From Brassica napus (Eukaryota; Streptophyta; Magnoliopsida; Brassicales; Brassicaceae), in assembly GCF_020379485.1 (NCBI RefSeq), contig NC_063436.1, forward strand, positions 19,528,423-19,592,422: a DNA stretch of 64,000 nt. Reading direction: 5' to 3'. Below, in pieces: positions 46,226 to 58,660 of this stretch. The notes beneath the pieces were generated by a model. The model saw nothing but the letters and a program-made list of their open reading frames with translations, was not told where the DNA came from and ran no database searches. The translations under genes were made by a program, and so were the position numbers. Every line of letters starts with the position of its first letter. The stretch's first letter is position 1.

Positions 46226-47664
46226 GAAGCAAATATTACAACCGTGCGACAAACGCTCTCAACTCTTCTTGCTACAAACGCCGTGCGCCTTCGTGTTGCT
46301 CCGGTCCGGCAAGCGTGCTGGTGCCGGAGGCCCTTTCTCCTCTCCTCTTTGCTCTTCTCCCTTGTCTCTTCCATGGTTTCCTTGCTCAGATCTGTGAGTA
46401 GGTCAAAGGTGGTCATCGGCGTTCCGGTCTAGATCTTGGTGCACGGAGGCCAGATCCGGTGGTTATCTTACTTGCTTGGAGTGATGGCGAAGTCTGGGAG
46501 CGGTGAGGTGGTGAAGAGTCGGCTTTTAGGGTTTGTGACGGCGGAGCGAGTTTTTCAGATCTACGGACTGCCGCTCTTCTCCTCCGTCTGAGTTTGCGGC
46601 AATGTGTCGGAGGTCTCTCTTCTCCTGTTGTTCAGAGTTGCGGTCGTGGTGGCTGTCTCTGTTTCTCCAGCAAGTTGGGTCGGTTTTTGCGGTTTGTTCT
46701 TAGCCTCTGTCCTTGGCGTCTTGGAGAGGTTCTTCTTCCGCTTCCGGCCAGGAAAGTCACTATTGGTCTCATCCTTCCAATGGTGGCGCCACCAGAGAGT
46801 GGTAGGTTTCGCGTGTCTCCTCCTTCTCATCCGGTTTCAAGCGTGTGGACTGTGGGCTGGTGCTGTCTCTTGACGTCGTCTATGGCGTTGTTGACAATCC
46901 CTTTCATGTCGACGCTTTCCTTGCTCTGCTCTGGCACTGTTCTTGCTCGTGCTTGGATCCCAATCTCTCTCTGATTTGTTCTCTCGGAGGCCTTCGCGTG
47001 ATTCAGGTCGCTTGAGAAGCTGTGGAACCGAGTCCCGGTTCTCGGTCTCGGCGTTTGGCAAGTTCTCTTCGTCGCTTGCGGTGGTCAGCAGGTTCCGGAG
47101 AAACTTGAAGGCTTCAGACGTTACGCCATGATTTCGCAGTGCTGCGGTTTGTTTCTTGACTAGCTGCAGTAGTTATGGCTTTTTCTACAGCTTATAGGTT
47201 TTGATTTGAGCTCTTTGCAAGGACGCCTATATCTCGGCCCGTCTTGTCCTTGTTTGTGTCGAGTCGGGGTGCTCGTACACGTTAAGATCGGTGCTTTGAA
47301 TGTTCAAGGATTTCGCTGGGTTCGTGTCTTAGAGCGTCGTCGGTTTTCGCTGGGTTCGTGCTGAGGATAAGTGTCGTCAGTCTCTGCTGGGTTCGTGCTG
47401 AGAGTATGCTTCGGTCTTGCTCAAAGCGTCGTCGGGAGACTAGGGTTCGTACTTTGAAGCGTCGTCGGAAAACTAGGGTTCGTGTTCTATGGCGTCGTCG
47501 GATTTCCTAGCCGTATTCACGGTTGTAGATCATGTTTTTAGCATTAAGACTTGTAGTTTTAATCCTAATGGTTGTCCTTTAAGATTTTTTCACTTTTTTT
47601 GGATCTTAAAGAACTTGTATCCTTTCATTTTCATTAATGAACATTTACAGTTTAGCAAAAAAAA
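46226..47664 (+). mobile_element. Poly-A retroelement with TSD, coding domain absent
   Basis: 1.44 kb, much richer in GC than its flanks. It is bounded by a direct repeat AAAATATATTATGATAAAAA at about 46205-46225 and 47666-47686, and ends TTTACAGTTTAGC plus a run of 12 or more A. This is the structure of target-primed non-LTR retroposition. Frames show no reverse transcriptase, endonuclease or gag; open frames of up to 126 codons look incidental. Between 47320 and 47500 the units GCGTCGTCGG and CTGGGTTCGTGCTGAG repeat four to five times. It could be a non-autonomous LINE or Sadhu-like retroposon, or the 5' region of a LINE joined to a LINE tail. Confidence 0.8.
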
Positions 47665-47686
47665 AAAATATATTATGATAAAAAAA

Positions 47687-50004
47687 GAAAATTCATGCCA
47701 CCAAAAATATTTTTCTTAAAGAAAATATGATCATTGGCCAAAAATCATGAAATTTGTGGTTGTAAAAGTAAGAGACATTTCATAACATTCACTTAAAATC
47801 CTTTGTTTTAATTACTTGGACATGATCATAATGGTTTAGCCAATATAAAACGTACAAACCATGAAAATGTTTGACGAAACGACCACCGGAGATAGAATTG
47901 TCAACATGCATTGAAAAACATAAACTGTCGCAAAGGTAGGCACCATTTTTTTTTTTAATTGAAAAGGTAGGCACCATTATCGTGTACGTCTTATATGTTT
48001 TCTATTTCTTTCTTTTGTTCTCGTTTCCAAAAGGCTATTGTCACCAAGCTTTTCCATTACATATTTTCCGTAAAATGATCGATATTTTCATATATGGATA
48101 AAACTTAGCTTTTCCAAATATGCCTTCTCTTTTTATAATCCTGTCTAATAGTGTCTTGCACCCTGGTTTGTTAAATCGGAGATCCAGTTGGTCAAATATC
48201 TAAAATCAACGCGTAAATCAGGGAAATGTCCCGATATTGCCAAGCTCTATTACTCTAGCATAATAGCATTTTAGAGAATGCCCAGTCTATCAGCGTTTAA
48301 CAGTCACTAGATTAAAACATTTGTTATGTTATTGTATAGATTTTCTTTTCTAGAAAAACTTTGGGCAGACATATTTTGTAGTTACTAGTGAAAACAATGG
48401 GAGTAACCAGAGGATTTTGTAGTGTAATGGCCAGTGGGCAGACAATTTATGAAGGGATTTTGTCAGCATTACTTGACTTAAGACACACCTCCCATCTTGT
48501 ATAGTGACAAGATATAATCAAAGACATCCTTCTCACTCTTCTTTTTTTCTAATTCCTTCCGTTTTAGGTCCACTTTTCGAGAAGCATATTAGGCAAGTTC
48601 AGAACTTCTCTTGGGTTTTGGTTTATGTTTTTACCTATTCAAAAAGGAGGAAAAGAATCAGTTTTGGTTTAGCATACCAAACCTACGATATAAAGTATTC
48701 AAATGTTCAGTATTCATATAAAGTATATAAGTCGATATATCTTGAGCCAAGGTCCGAGTTATTGGGATTTCGTAGGTAGATGACAGGTTGAAAAGTATTC
48801 GTTTATATTGATGAAATCACTCCCCCACCTCCATAACGTGTTTCGGACGTTCAGTCATTTACATTTTCATATAGCCAATCTAGGCTTTGGATCATATATT
48901 CCATATGATTTGTTCAAAGCTTTTTCTTTAGTTTGTTTTTGTCTCCCGCGTTAGAAAGATACGAGCTTGTGCGCCTTTTATCAGATCTTTAAGTGATTGA
49001 ATAACGTCCGTGATTGATGATTCTCTTTAGAATTTTTCCATTAAATATTAATTATACTAGTGATGATTCAGAATATGATTTCATTGTGGGTCAACATATA
49101 CTAATTAAAGCTAAATCTAGTATCTGATTGGTAAAATTGAAACGATAATTTGGTTAACACACACGTTCACTGCGTTTAAAATAACAAAACTGTAAATTTA
49201 CTTTCTTCAGAACACGATTTATAGTTATTTTTCTGCCAGATTCTTTCACATGGTGTAGAAAGCTTATTTATTAGTATTGTTGGGGATTTTTGTTATTCAA
49301 ATTTCTATTTGTCCTGAATAAATTTATTATTGAACAGTTTTCACCATACTATGATACTATTCGCAGATTTACTAAGAAAAGGTAGAGTGAAAGTTGTACA
49401 AAATCCCATTGTGTTTGAGGAGTAAAGGTTTTCTCTACCACTTTTTCTCTGAACAACTTTTCTTTGCCATATTCACTTTCGCATCTCTATTGACAATATC
49501 GCAAAAACATTGTGGTTTATTTTCTAATTCAGTTTATCAAGAACTGTTTAAAATAATTTTAGTTATAATTTATAAACCTACTTTGTATTATAAATTATGA
49601 AATTAAAAACTTTTAGATTTATTCACGGTGAATAAAACAAAATAAAGTTTAGACGCCACTACAAGGTGGCGGGTAGGATTTGGCGGGTAGCAAAAACATT
49701 GTAAACCCGTGAAGTCTGTCACTTTTAGGATTTATTTTTCTTTAAAAACCAAAAATGGGAAATGGATAATGTGACGTGCTGAATGCATCTCATGCATGCA
49801 TGTGACTCCACCATAATTTAAGAAAAAACAAACTTAAAAACATGTGGTCTGACTCTCTGAGTACTCATGTCCTAGTCGTGATAATTTGTTTTGCAGAAGC
49901 TTTTTTTTTTTTGCAATTAAAAAGTGGAGAAGAAGAAATCGAACCCGGTTTTGCGGAAGCTTGATCATTTCTTTACTGATAGAGTGATAATAGTTAGAGA
50001 AAAT
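47687..50004. other. Spacer, end of duplicated block
   Basis: No gene. 47690-47715 and 48551-48595 match 38045-38085 and 38102-38145, marking the right end of the segmental duplication. The short frames (91 codons at 48504 and others) resemble nothing known. Confidence 0.5.
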
Positions 50005-51800
50005 TGGCCCATGTACCCTTAAATGATCCCTTAATTTGAGCTTTGCGCCTGAAATGACAGTATTAGTTTTATTCTGAAATTAACCTTACTTCGTCGTTGA
50101 CGGCTTTAGATGAAGTTGTGTCAGTATACTCTGTGCATGTCGAAAATATGTATCAGATGGAAAATTCTTTTCTAGTTCTCTTTCTTCTCGTAATCTCTTT
50201 CTTTTCAAAGGTCTTTTTTTTTCTTTTCACTTCTCTATATTAAATGTGTGTTTTGCAATGTCTTTCTTCTCTCCTTCTCTATTTTCTTCGTAGATTCTTT
50301 ATTTTTGTTTCGTTTTTTAAATCTATAGATCTTTATAATTTAAAAAAAAAAAAGAAAGAAATTCATCTCAAATTTGTTTTGCACTACTTTTTCATATTAT
50401 GTTCTTCATCTAGACTTTTTTGATTCCTTTTATTTTATTTTCTATGTTTGATTTTTCTCATTAATATATTTTATCTCTAATGAACTCTCTTTCCAGGGTT
50501 GGGAAGTTGCTGAAGATCGAAGATGAATCCAGAGTGATGGCTAGCAATTTCGTGATGTTTGTTGATATATATAACATTTATGTTAGCAACCATTTTACTT
50601 GTTACCCAATATTATTTATGTTTATTAGTGTATAGAAAACAAAAGATACATAGTTGGTTAAATAATATATGGCTTGTTAGGCGTTAAATTTTTCTTGGTA
50701 TTTTATTTATTAGCTAATACATTATTTGTTAGTTGATACATATTTTCGTAGTAGATACAATTTTTTATTATATATGTTATTGATTCTTTTAACACACTAG
50801 ACATAATCATGATCATCTAACAATGGTTTGTTAGCTGATATATGATTTTTTTTTCTGATTAAATAAATTTATTGATCAAAGTGGAAAAGGGATTTACATA
50901 AGATGATCTATTGTTCTACTCTATAAAGAATAAAACAATGATATGTTCTAATATGTGTAGACAGTAAACCATCTCAAAAGTAGTCCGCTCAGCATATGGT
51001 TTCCCCTATACTTCAAAGATGAGATGTGCTTCTTGACAATATTCCCAATAGCCTTAGTAGTTGTATCCACAGGTGCACACACCTCCGTGCCGTCTTGAGT
51101 TCCTCTCCTTCCACAGCATATAAATGGCTGTTTGGAAAACTAAGCGGAGGAATATAGTATCGATTCTGCTCCTGTTCTGGTGTAACATGGAGGTGACTAT
51201 ATTTTCCCAGTCCGGTGTTATCGCTGGACAAAGTAATTTCTTTGCTACATTCATCCAAACTGTAAAGGTATAAGGGCAAGCGAAAAACAAATGATCTCTG
51301 CTTTCATTCTTGTGGGTCTCCACAGTAGACACATCATTGCTCCATTCCCCATTCTTTTATTCTAGTGTCTGTTGATAATCTGTCTTTGAAAGCTAACCAT
51401 ACCATGAAGGATTGTCGGGGTATGGCCTGAGGGAACCACACAATACAATGCCAAGGAAGCTTTGTCTTTTTAACTCTCAGGTAGTTCCAAGTCTTGGTAG
51501 CTGAGAAATATGGTTTCAAATCATCCTGGTCATGTCTCCATAGAGCTATATCTGGCTCTGCAGTAGCTACCGGCTGTGAAATATCTGCAAGCTGATATAT
51601 GATTTTCGGAATAGACAGTTTTGTTTTTGGTTTGTTAGATGATCATGATTATGTCTAGTGTGATAAATAGTTTGTTATAGGATACATGATTTATTACCCG
51701 TCACATATTTTGTTAGCTGATGAATAGTTGATACATGGTTTGTTTCATGGTTCACAATTTATTAAATGATACATACATACATACCAACTAACACATATGT
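50005..51800. repeat. Repeat-rich region, MULE-like, with nested LINE
   Basis: It opens with AAAATTGGCCCATGTACCCT, reminiscent of non-TIR MULE ends. From 50560 to 51780 it carries about ten variants of GTTAGCTGATACATG. Neither boundary is proven. A LINE fragment at 50850-51589 interrupts it. Confidence 0.4.
50850..51589 (-). mobile_element. 5'-truncated LINE with zf-RVT domain
   Basis: 740 bp on -, flanked by an exact 17-bp target-site duplication AGCTGATATATGATTTT (50833-50849 and 51590-51606), with a poly-T head at 50846-50854. It encodes WHCIVWFPQAIPRQSFMVWL and ESRDHLFFACPYTFTVW, then IYMLWKERNSRRHGG, the RT zinc-binding C-terminus of plant LINEs. The pieces are split by a stop near 51335. 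Inactive. Confidence 0.87.
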
Positions 51801-52069
51801 TATCAAGAACGGGTTCTTCTTAAATTTTTGATACACCACCGCATGAATTATAGTTGAAGAGAAAGACCACAACACAGAATTTCTATTAATATGATTGGAA
51901 ATTGAAAACACATTATGATTTGAAACATAAAGGGATAAGAACAATGTTCACTGGAAGGGATAAAATCCCCGCAACCTGTCATATCGATCGGAGTGTTTAA
52001 TGTTAAATCCTCCAGTGAGTTTAATGTCATATAGGAGTGTTTAATGTTAAATTTTTAATACAAACATAA

Positions 52070-52560
52070 GAACATCATTAGTGGTATGATACCCATTTAG
52101 AGTATCTAATTTATATAATATTAATATTAAAACTATTAAATTTTAAACAAAATAAAAGTCCAACCAATGAGACAACAACAAATATTACCGGAGTCTATAT
52201 CAAAATGTGTGGAACGTTTCTCTATAAAGGTACGTTATCTTTCTATTGTTTTGATATTTTTATTTCAAGAAACCTATTCAGAAACTAGCACGCAAGTTTC
52301 CTAAGAACAGTTTTTAAAAAATGATGTACTGAATATCTATTTATTAAAATAAAAATAAAAGGGAATAGAGAACTAGAAAAGTTCTTAATTGAGAAATTTT
52401 GAGAACTTCATAACAACCTTACTGTCCAAATGTCAAATATTGGTTAGATTTTTAATATCAAAATTAAATTTAACTAAGAAATTAAGTTCTATTTAAAATT
52501 TATACTTTTTTGCCGTAAAAAAATCCATGTGGATTCTTACCAATGGTGTTGCTCTAATAA
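52070..52560. mobile_element. MITE-like element, about 490 bp
   Basis: The left end AAGAACATCATTAGTGGTA faces the right end TACCAATGGTGTTGCTCTAA as an imperfect inverted repeat of the GAGCATC/CATTGG type. It is non-coding. Confidence 0.45.
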
Positions 52561-54102
52561 GACTATCCACATCAAAAATATTTCAATTAGAATATGTCAC
52601 CAAAATAATAATTTTTTTTTTAAGAGATTCATGCTGAAAGTCGTCATTTGAGAATTCTGGACATGAGTCTATCAAAACATTTGTAAAAAGAAATCATTAA
52701 AATATTGTATTTTGTTGAGAGATTCAAATAATAATGTCCTAGCGAAACATACTTATGCATGAGTATGATTTCTCAACTTTGTTTGCTCTTTGGTTAGCTA
52801 AAACTACAAAGAAATATTTGATAAAATATCAGTATCTGTGATTGGATAAGAACGGATATCTAAATTAATATTAGTATTTATGATTTGTTAGGAAAGGATT
52901 TTGGATTAAATATTACTATTGATTTCGACACGTCTACTAATAATTCCCATCGTTTAGCACCTCAAGACGTAGAAGAAGACAGTAACATACAGTGAATATT
53001 ATAGTGGCACAAATATATCAGAACTCAACTGTATTGTGAGACGATTGAAGGTACAAAGAAAAATTTATTATGTCTTACTTTTTCCACTTATCTTCTACTA
53101 CATTTTGCCTGGATTTGAAACTTTATTATGCTATCTTTAGCTAATTCATGCAATAATAGATTTCCTTGGGATGAACTGGCACAATTTTTTTTTGAACACA
53201 AAGATGAACTGGCACACATATTAAACATTTGTCGGTTATTTCTTAAGTACATTCCAGAACAAAAACATACTAATGTATGTTGATATGTATTACCATTTAC
53301 AAGAATAACATTGACAAAAGAATAAAGAGTAGATGTTCATACATTTTCAGTGTCACATGAAAACACAGTTAAGTAAGTTTGGGTTGGCTCAAAATAGTCA
53401 AAGCAAGTTAAGCGATCATTTAGGCCGAATACTATAGATTATAGACACATTCTCTCTCTCTCTTTTTTTTTTGCTAAAATTCTCTCTCTTTTTTCTAATG
53501 GTTTTTCCTTTAAAGTAATGCAATCGGGAATTTTTTTGCTTGTTACTGTTCAAAACCAATATAAGAGCTATAAACCCAATCTTTATGAAAAAAATATCAT
53601 GAAACTAATAAAGAAAATTGACCTTCCAATATATAATTACGGATTTCAATTTCATGCATGCATGCATGTCCCTGCACCATTCGTTTCTTTGTTTTCTCTC
53701 ACGACCCAATAATTTGAAAACCAAGTAAATTAAAAGAAATATTGGTGGTCGTCTGAGTACTTGAGTATTATTCGCAAGGACGTGTTGTTGGTCCATAACC
53801 AGCAGAAAAGACCAAGAAAACGATATTGGTTTTGATGTTGAATACACGTCGGTCCGTCGACAGCAGAAAAGAGAATAAAATCCAGACGCCATATGAATTT
53901 GTTTATGTCGGTAACTCAATAGCAGAAAATAGGATTATATATATTGAATCAAAAAGCGATCATCGTTTTGATATTTTAATTTACGCATGTACCTGCACTA
54001 AAAATATTGAAATAAAAATAATAATTTTAATTTTGATTTTTTGAGGAAAATATCACAAATAAAATACTTTCATACGTATCTTAACATTAAAATAGTGATA
54101 TA

Positions 54103-54139
<37 letters not shown>

Positions 54140-54389
54140 CTACTTTCTTAAAAAACATTCATTAGAAATACTCTTAAAACATATTAAAAAAAAACATTTT
54201 TATTGATTGCAGATTTTTTTGTAAAACAGAGGTTGACTAACGAAATGGTTGGTTTTCAAGTTTATCAATTGAAATGAAATCACAGTTAACTCTGGATTTA
54301 GCTAACTTTTAAATTAACAAATCATTTGAAGGAACTCCACATGTCCTATTTCTTAAATATGCTTTTAGCATAATCTCTAAATTTCCTGG
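52561..54389. other. Spacer with AT microsatellite
   Basis: No gene. A (TA)n run of about 26 bp lies at 54108-54134, and pyrimidine runs at 53449-53492. Open frames of up to 104 codons lack any family feature. Confidence 0.45.
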
Positions 54390-56655
54390 AGCTTCAAGAG
54401 TCTCAGAATACCGCCCTATTTCCTGTTTAAATACTATATATAAGGTCATCTCGAAGTTCCTAGTTTCAAGACTCAAACCTATTCTACCGCACTTGATTCT
54501 CCCGTGTCAAACTGCAATCGTTAAGGATAACCTGCTTATTGAAAACACAGTACTTACTAGTGAATTGATCCATGGATACCATAAGAACAAGGGATAAAAA
54601 AAAATTACCATAAAGGTGGACATAGCCAAAACTTTCGACACATTATCATGGGAATTTCTCCCTTGAAGGTCTCCACATCCCTCCTAAGTTCATTTTATGG
54701 CTCAAGGCCTGCATATGCACGACAAGCTTTATGATTGGCTACAATGGTACAGTCTCAGGTTATTTTAAACGCAAAAGAGGCTTAAGGCAAGGTGACCCAC
54801 TGTCCTCTTACTTATTTGTGATCGTTATGAACTGTCTATCCTTTATGCTAAACAATGCAGCGGCTCATGGGAACATTTAGCATTCCAAATATTGTAAGAT
54901 GAAACTAACACATCTATCATTTGCCGACGACATACTGATTTTCATAGATGGGTCTTTGGAGTCGGTCCAAAATGTGCTTCAATTCCTCCATGAATTTGAG
55001 CAACGGTCTGGCTTGGCGGTCAGCTACCAAAAAACAAGTTTTTATGCATCAGGTATGTCTCCTCAAGAAATTGAAACGATACAGGCATCTACTGGAATGT
55101 CTTGTGGGACTCTACATGTCTGCTATCTTGGAGTATCGCTCAATTCAAAAAAATTGAACCTTGCCAATTGTGAGCCTCTCATTCACCAGATCAAGTCAAG
55201 ACTCTTCTCTTGGTCAGTGAAGTCACTCTTCTCAGGCAGGCTCCTCCTCATTAAAACTGTGTGATTGCGGGAATCACAACATTTTGGTGTTCAGCCTTCA
55301 TCCTGCCAAAAACGTGTGTTTGGCGTATCAAATCTATGTGCAGTGTGATCTTATGGAAGGGAGAAATTGATGGCCACAACTCTGCAAGAATGGCTTGGGA
55401 GACAGCATAACTTACAAAAGATCAGGGAGGCTTGGGGATTAGGGACCTCCAAACTTAGAATAAGGCTTGCTGCTTAAAGCTAATATGGATGTTGTTCTTT
55501 TATGATGGGTTTGTGTGGGTCGCTTGGTTCAAGAAGGTCATTATAAAAGGGTCCATTCACAACTACTGGACAACTAAACCAAGCAGCTCCTACTCATGGC
55601 TAGCCAACAAACTCCTCAATCTAAAAAATGAAATCTTCCCACTCATCAAATTGCGGCTGGAGAATGGTGTCTCTGCTAAATTTTGGTTTGATAACTGGAC
55701 TCCCTTTGGAAGCCTTTCGACTTTCCTCAGTAACTCCTCATCAAAATCAGGTATTCATGAAAAAGCTTATGTAGCCTCACAATGTAGGAATGGAATTTGG
55801 CTGCTTCCACCTGCAAGAACAGAAGAACAAGTTCAATTACAGACATACTTCACTACCGTCACTCTCACTCAGGCTCAGTACTGCTATGAATGGGAGCTGG
55901 AAGGTAAACCTACTCAGACTTATAGCATCCGAGATGTTTACACTTACTTGAGAGGAGAAATCAATTATGTGATTTGGTCTTCCTATGAGATCCGAAGACA
56001 CAACTTCCTTGTTTGGTTGGTAATCCAAAACCGAGGTCCAACTAAAGAGAAAATACTCGGATGGAGCTTTCAGGTTTCGCTTTCAGTTTTGATCTTTGGT
56101 CCTTGGCTGCTTCACGGTGTAGGATCACCCCCACTAGAGATTGGAACGATACAGTCTCTTAGATGATTGGACTACCAAGAAGCAAATCGAGGCGCCATCA
56201 AACTCTCCTAACTCTCCTAGCTTGGAAAATAACAATATACTGGACATGGAATGAAAGGAATTCTCGTCTTCACTCCAATGTATATTGATCGGTCAATACT
56301 ATCTTTGCAATATTTGATCGTCAACTGAGAAACAAGATTATGAGCTTCAGAGCATCTAATCCGGTTATCTCCGCAGCAATGTTGCAAGCATGGTTCTCAG
56401 TGGGTTAGACTTCTCTCCGTCGACGGATTCATCATCTCCCACCTCTCAACCATCGTGCTTTCCGTCACAAGAAAACTGATTGTCTTTTCTAATCTGGATA
56501 CGTGGACTCTTTTTCTGTGTATTTAATGGGTCATGGGTCATTAAGATTCATTTATTATGAGTTTTAAGTCTGGGTTTGAGCTTCGGTAACTAAAGCCAAA
56601 AGCTTGTAAACAATTTTTTTTTTCATTTAATGAAAGCCTAAGTTACAGAAAAAGA
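54390..56655 (+). mobile_element. Degenerate LINE: RT domain plus zf-RVT
   Basis: Reading in several frames: EYRPISCLNTIYKVISKFLV (RT start, 54411), ITIKVDIAKTFDTLSWEFL (54605), KRGLRQGDPLSSYLFVIVMN (54770) and LSFADDILIF (54914, catalytic FADD). It continues through FLHEFEQRSGLAVSYQKTSF and LGVSLNSKKLN to a degraded zinc-binding part (RRHNFLVWLVIQNRGPTKE, 55993). Stops occur near 54595, 54878 and 55262, and other frame changes are needed. The 3' end CATTTAATGAAAGCC with a short A-rich tail is at 56625-56656. The endonuclease domain is missing, and I found no target-site duplication. Inactive. Confidence 0.85.
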
Positions 56656-56931
56656 AACACATTCATGTATTTCAATACATAACAAATGTACTGTATTCCT
56701 TGACAAAAGAACAAAAGTAGAGTAATTATTTGCTATTATTACATATTAAGCAAAAAATGTTTTGAGGATTTGGATTTGGGTTTGTCACATGGATACCCAG
56801 TTAACAGCCTGGGCCGATTCAAAGAACTCAAAGTAAACCTGAGCCAATTATATTAGACTTCACGGCCCATTATATAAGCTTCTTCTGGTCTAGTGGATGG
56901 TCTCAATTCTCAAAATATTCGAGGAAATGAG

Positions 56932-57054
56932 AAAATGTATAGCATCCAGCCTTGGAATGAGCAATATTGCTGTATAACAGAGATGTCAGGGAGAGTAGAC
57001 CGCGTTTGTGGAGCCTACGAGTTTCTTAAAAGACTTGGTGAAGAAGGCAGGTGA
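56932..57054 (+). pseudogene. PPR protein relic
   Basis: Forty codons ending in TGA read SIQPWNEQYCCITEMSGRVD, then GAYEFLKRLGEEGR. This is the late-repeat form of a pentatricopeptide protein (HYCCITDMLGRVGRVNEAYEF type). Arabidopsis has such a gene next to VQ22/JAV1, which fits its position here. Everything upstream and downstream is lost. PPR proteins act in organellar RNA processing; this fragment cannot. Confidence 0.65.
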
Positions 57055-58234
57055 ATGTAACCGAATTTACACCTGACAATTTCATGTAAACTCCGTTACA
57101 AAAAAAAAAATTCATGTAAACTTTTGTAAGATATAATCATATAAACGTAATAATGTTACTTGCTTTGAATTAATAAAAAGTTATTACAAACAACAAGCCA
57201 TTGGCCAAACTATAACCATAACCTTATGAATATCAAAAATAAATTTTATAATGTATTTATTAGTGAGGTTGAACTTTATAGTAGGGTTTTTATTTTGGTT
57301 TGTATATGATGATCATATTAGATATTACAACTACCATATGCATGGAGATTGAAAATTGCATGAACAACCTAAAAAAAAAACTTACTAGTCATTAAACTCA
57401 ACCACTAGTCGTCCACCACTAAATAAACTCATAAGAAATATATTTATACATACAGTTGTATCTTTTTTATAAAACTACAGAAATGCTAGGTGAAAGAATA
57501 CTAGAAAGTTTGTTCCAGCCTATCATTTCATGTGTGTTTACAACCCTATATAATGTGAAGAGACATAATTTAATCATAATTAACATTAAAAGTTATAAAA
57601 CATGATTGAGAGTCTTGAGCTGTTTTGTTAATTGTAATTGGAATTAAGCTCAATATGCATATTGAGGTTAATGGGACTCGTAATGTTTCTAGATTCATCC
57701 CCTCTTCCTAACCCATTTCTCACTCGGTTTTATCATTTCTTCAATGTTTGGCTTTTGTATTATATTGGCCAGACTCGATATCAACGTCGATCAACGTCAA
57801 AGACCCGTCTCAGGCAAAATCGCAATTATAGTTATAACTGTAATTAACATCAGAGCTAAGGAATTGAAAAGAATATAGATAAACGATAATGATCTTTAAT
57901 CTAGGCATGTTAGTAGCCTATACTACCTTCACCAAAAAATCTTCCTAGGCAAGTTTGATTTCAACATCATCCCCATATAATTGTCAAAAGACTATTCTGG
58001 TCTTTCAGAAAATTCTATTAAATATATTTCACTAATCCAAATTTTAGCAATAAAAAATGATTAAAGAAAAAAAAAAAGCCAAATTAATTTTGTGGAAGGA
58101 AAAAGGCCAATCACAGTTTATTTTCGACTACAACTCATATATGTTAGATAATATCAAACCATTATGCCATAAAAAGAAGAAAAATATAAAGTTATAACTT
58201 ATATTTATAATTTAAATTGAAATTGTGGATTGAA
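57055..58234. other. Spacer, no gene recognised
   Basis: AT-rich, with poly-A runs. The 69-codon frame at 57638 has no recognisable features. Confidence 0.4.
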
Positions 58235-58660
58235 AATTTAGAATTCTTTTTTTTTAAAGGAAAATTTAGAATTCTCACAACCTTTATTGAGCTAATTTGG
58301 TAAAATTGCATTCACATTAAGTTCGTGTTTGAGAAAATGTCTACAATCCAATAAGAATACAAAAGTTAGTGTAAGCTAATTTGGTAAGCTAATTATGGAT
58401 TGAAAATATAGAATTCTCACAACCTTTATTGAGCTAATTTAGTAAAATTGCATTCACATTAAGTTCGAGTTTGAGAAAATGTCTACAATCCAATAAGAAT
58501 ACAGAAGTTAGTGTAAGCTAATTTGGTAAGCTAATTATGGATTGAAAATTTAGAATTCTCACAACCTTTATTGAGCTAATTTAGTAAAATTGCATTCACA
58601 TGAAGTTCGAGTTTGAGAAAATGTCTACAATCCAATAAGAATACAAAAGTTAGTGTAAGC
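58235..58660. repeat. Three-copy tandem repeat, 142-bp period
   Basis: Landmark GAATTCTCACAACCTTTATT occurs at 58269, 58411 and 58553, exactly 142 bp apart. The copies are almost identical, differing at a few bases (AAGTTCGTG/AAGTTCGAG, CATTAAG/CATGAAG). A decayed partial copy (GTCTACACTCCAATAAGAAT) lies at 58803-58850, so the array is recent but grew from an older element. It is non-coding. Confidence 0.92.

Noticed and set aside
46594..47131. Open frames of 62-126 codons in the poly-A retroelement
   Set aside because: Both strands and several frames are open because of GC-rich composition; no domain seen.
54108..54134. (TA)n run
   Set aside because: Ordinary microsatellite.
58235..58660. 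Array considered as CRISPR-like
   Set aside because: Eukaryotic DNA; contiguous 142-bp units without spacers.
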